Shown: positions 5,594 through 6,090 of the stretch, one piece after another | Numbering within the stretch: position 1 is the first letter of the stretch | Layout of the letters: every line of letters begins with the position of its first letter | Origin: Paracoccaceae bacterium | Lineage (GTDB): Bacteria > Pseudomonadota > Alphaproteobacteria > Rhodobacterales > Rhodobacteraceae | DNA: 6,090 bases | Assembly: GCA_007119835.1 (NCBI GenBank) | Contig: SKOX01000502.1 | Coordinates: 1 to 6,090 of the forward strand | Reading direction: 5' to 3' | Translations under genes and position numbers: made by a program | Notes under the pieces: model-generated | The model's input: the letters and a program-made list of their open reading frames with translations, nothing else | Told to the model about the DNA's origin: nothing | The model's database searches: none

Positions 5594-6090
5594 TTGCAGC
5601 GCGGGCTACGGCATCCGGAAAGCGAACACGCCGGGATTGCAGACCCTGCGGAGGAATTCTGCGCGCGCTCGGTTCTGCGCCACGAGACGCGGGACCTTCA
5701 CGTCCGGGCCGAGGCGCTGATCGGCGACCGGCCGTTCCGCGACCTGCCGAGCTACCTCCGGGTGCTGCGCGCCAACCTGTCGGTGATCGAAGCGGTCCAT
5801 CGCGCGGCCACGGCCTATCTGCCGCCGTCGCTCACGGCTGGCCTCGCCACCGACGTCGCGCGCCTGCGCGCCGACCTGGCAGAACTCGGCGCGGGTGCAG
5901 ACTGCGACAGGCTCGACATCGACATCCGGACCCCGGCAGCGGCGCTCGGCGCGGTCTATGTCATGGAAGGATCCCGCCTCGGCGGCCGGATCCTGGCGCG
6001 GCGGGCGGAGACCGGCCTCGGCCTCGGCGCGACGTCGGGAGCGACCTATCTCAACGGCAGCGGCAAGGCGACGGGACGGCGCTGGCGCCG
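5594..6090 (+). CDS. Biliverdin-producing heme oxygenase, BphO-type (partial, 3' end outside window)
   Basis: 165 codons are visible from the TTG at 5594. The remaining roughly 30-40 codons should lie past the edge. Heme oxygenases open heme to biliverdin, iron and CO with reductant and oxygen; in bacteria this serves iron release or makes the chromophore of bacteriophytochromes. The N-terminal helix VLRHETRDLHVRAE (27-40) has the family L-R-x-x-T-x-x-x-H spacing, making H36 the candidate proximal heme ligand. The distal-helix region reads TPAAALGAVYVMEGSRLGGR (113-132), matching the G-x-x-Y-V-x-E-G-x-x-L-G-G pattern of bacterial BphO proteins. Then follow ATYLNGSG and TGRRWR. About 25 residues precede the first helix, longer than many homologues, so the true start could differ. 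The BphO subtype is an inference from motif resemblance; a phytochrome gene just downstream would settle it. Confidence 0.87.
   Translation, partial: MQRGLRHPESEHAGIADPAEEFCARSVLRHETRDLHVRAEALIGDRPFRDLPSYLRVLRANLSVIEAVHRAATAYLPPSLTAGLATDVARLRADLAELGAGADCDRLDIDIRTPAAALGAVYVMEGSRLGGRILARRAETGLGLGATSGATYLNGSGKATGRRWR

Noticed and set aside
4987..5594. Minus-strand open frames opposite the hydrolase (4987-5550 and 5151-5594)
   Set aside because: Antisense to a gene with intact catalytic motifs; the translations carry no recognisable domain.
5606..5800. A 64-codon minus-strand open frame inside the heme oxygenase gene
   Set aside because: Short, antisense to a clear gene, with no supporting start signals or family resemblance.

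Overview
The window is high-GC bacterial DNA, densely coding and most likely from an alphaproteobacterium. This is judged from the overall composition, the ArgC subtype, a System I cytochrome c maturation gene (ccmE), a MoxR/VWA-type gene pair, and a heme oxygenase of the kind that serves bacteriophytochromes. I cannot name the genus from sequence alone.

Left block (1-4066, all on the minus strand). Read in the direction of transcription it is argC (arginine biosynthesis), a YihY/BrkB-family inner-membrane protein, ccmE (periplasmic heme chaperone), then after a 158-bp gap a MoxR-type AAA+ ATPase, and finally the N-terminal part of its partner, a VWA-like/DUF2201 protein cut by the window edge. 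argC/YihY and MoxR/VWA are each joined by a 4-base GTGA stop/start overlap, and ccmE starts 4 nt after the YihY stop. So argC-YihY-ccmE looks like one transcription unit, and MoxR-VWA a second translationally coupled pair that may be read through from it.

Middle (4067-4527). A divergent intergenic region holds a tRNA-Gly(GCC) gene on the plus strand with a near-consensus promoter and a UUCG-loop terminator hairpin about 30 nt downstream. It is a self-contained tRNA transcription unit.

Right block (4528-6090, plus strand). An alpha/beta hydrolase with an aspartate nucleophile (epoxide hydrolase/dehalogenase-like fold group) is followed by a 160-bp spacer. The spacer carries a perfect 12-bp inverted repeat and a plausible promoter. 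Next comes a biliverdin-producing heme oxygenase (BphO-type) that runs off the right edge. Both right-hand genes appear to start at TTG behind good Shine-Dalgarno sites.

Most genes here are recognisable housekeeping or common accessory families. I see no CRISPR array, insertion sequence, prophage or clearly new multigene system. The points most worth a second look are the loss of the HExxH glutamate in the VWA partner (HHVLH), the heavy use of non-ATG starts (5 of 7 genes), and the unidentified substrate of the hydrolase next to a putative photoreceptor-chromophore gene.
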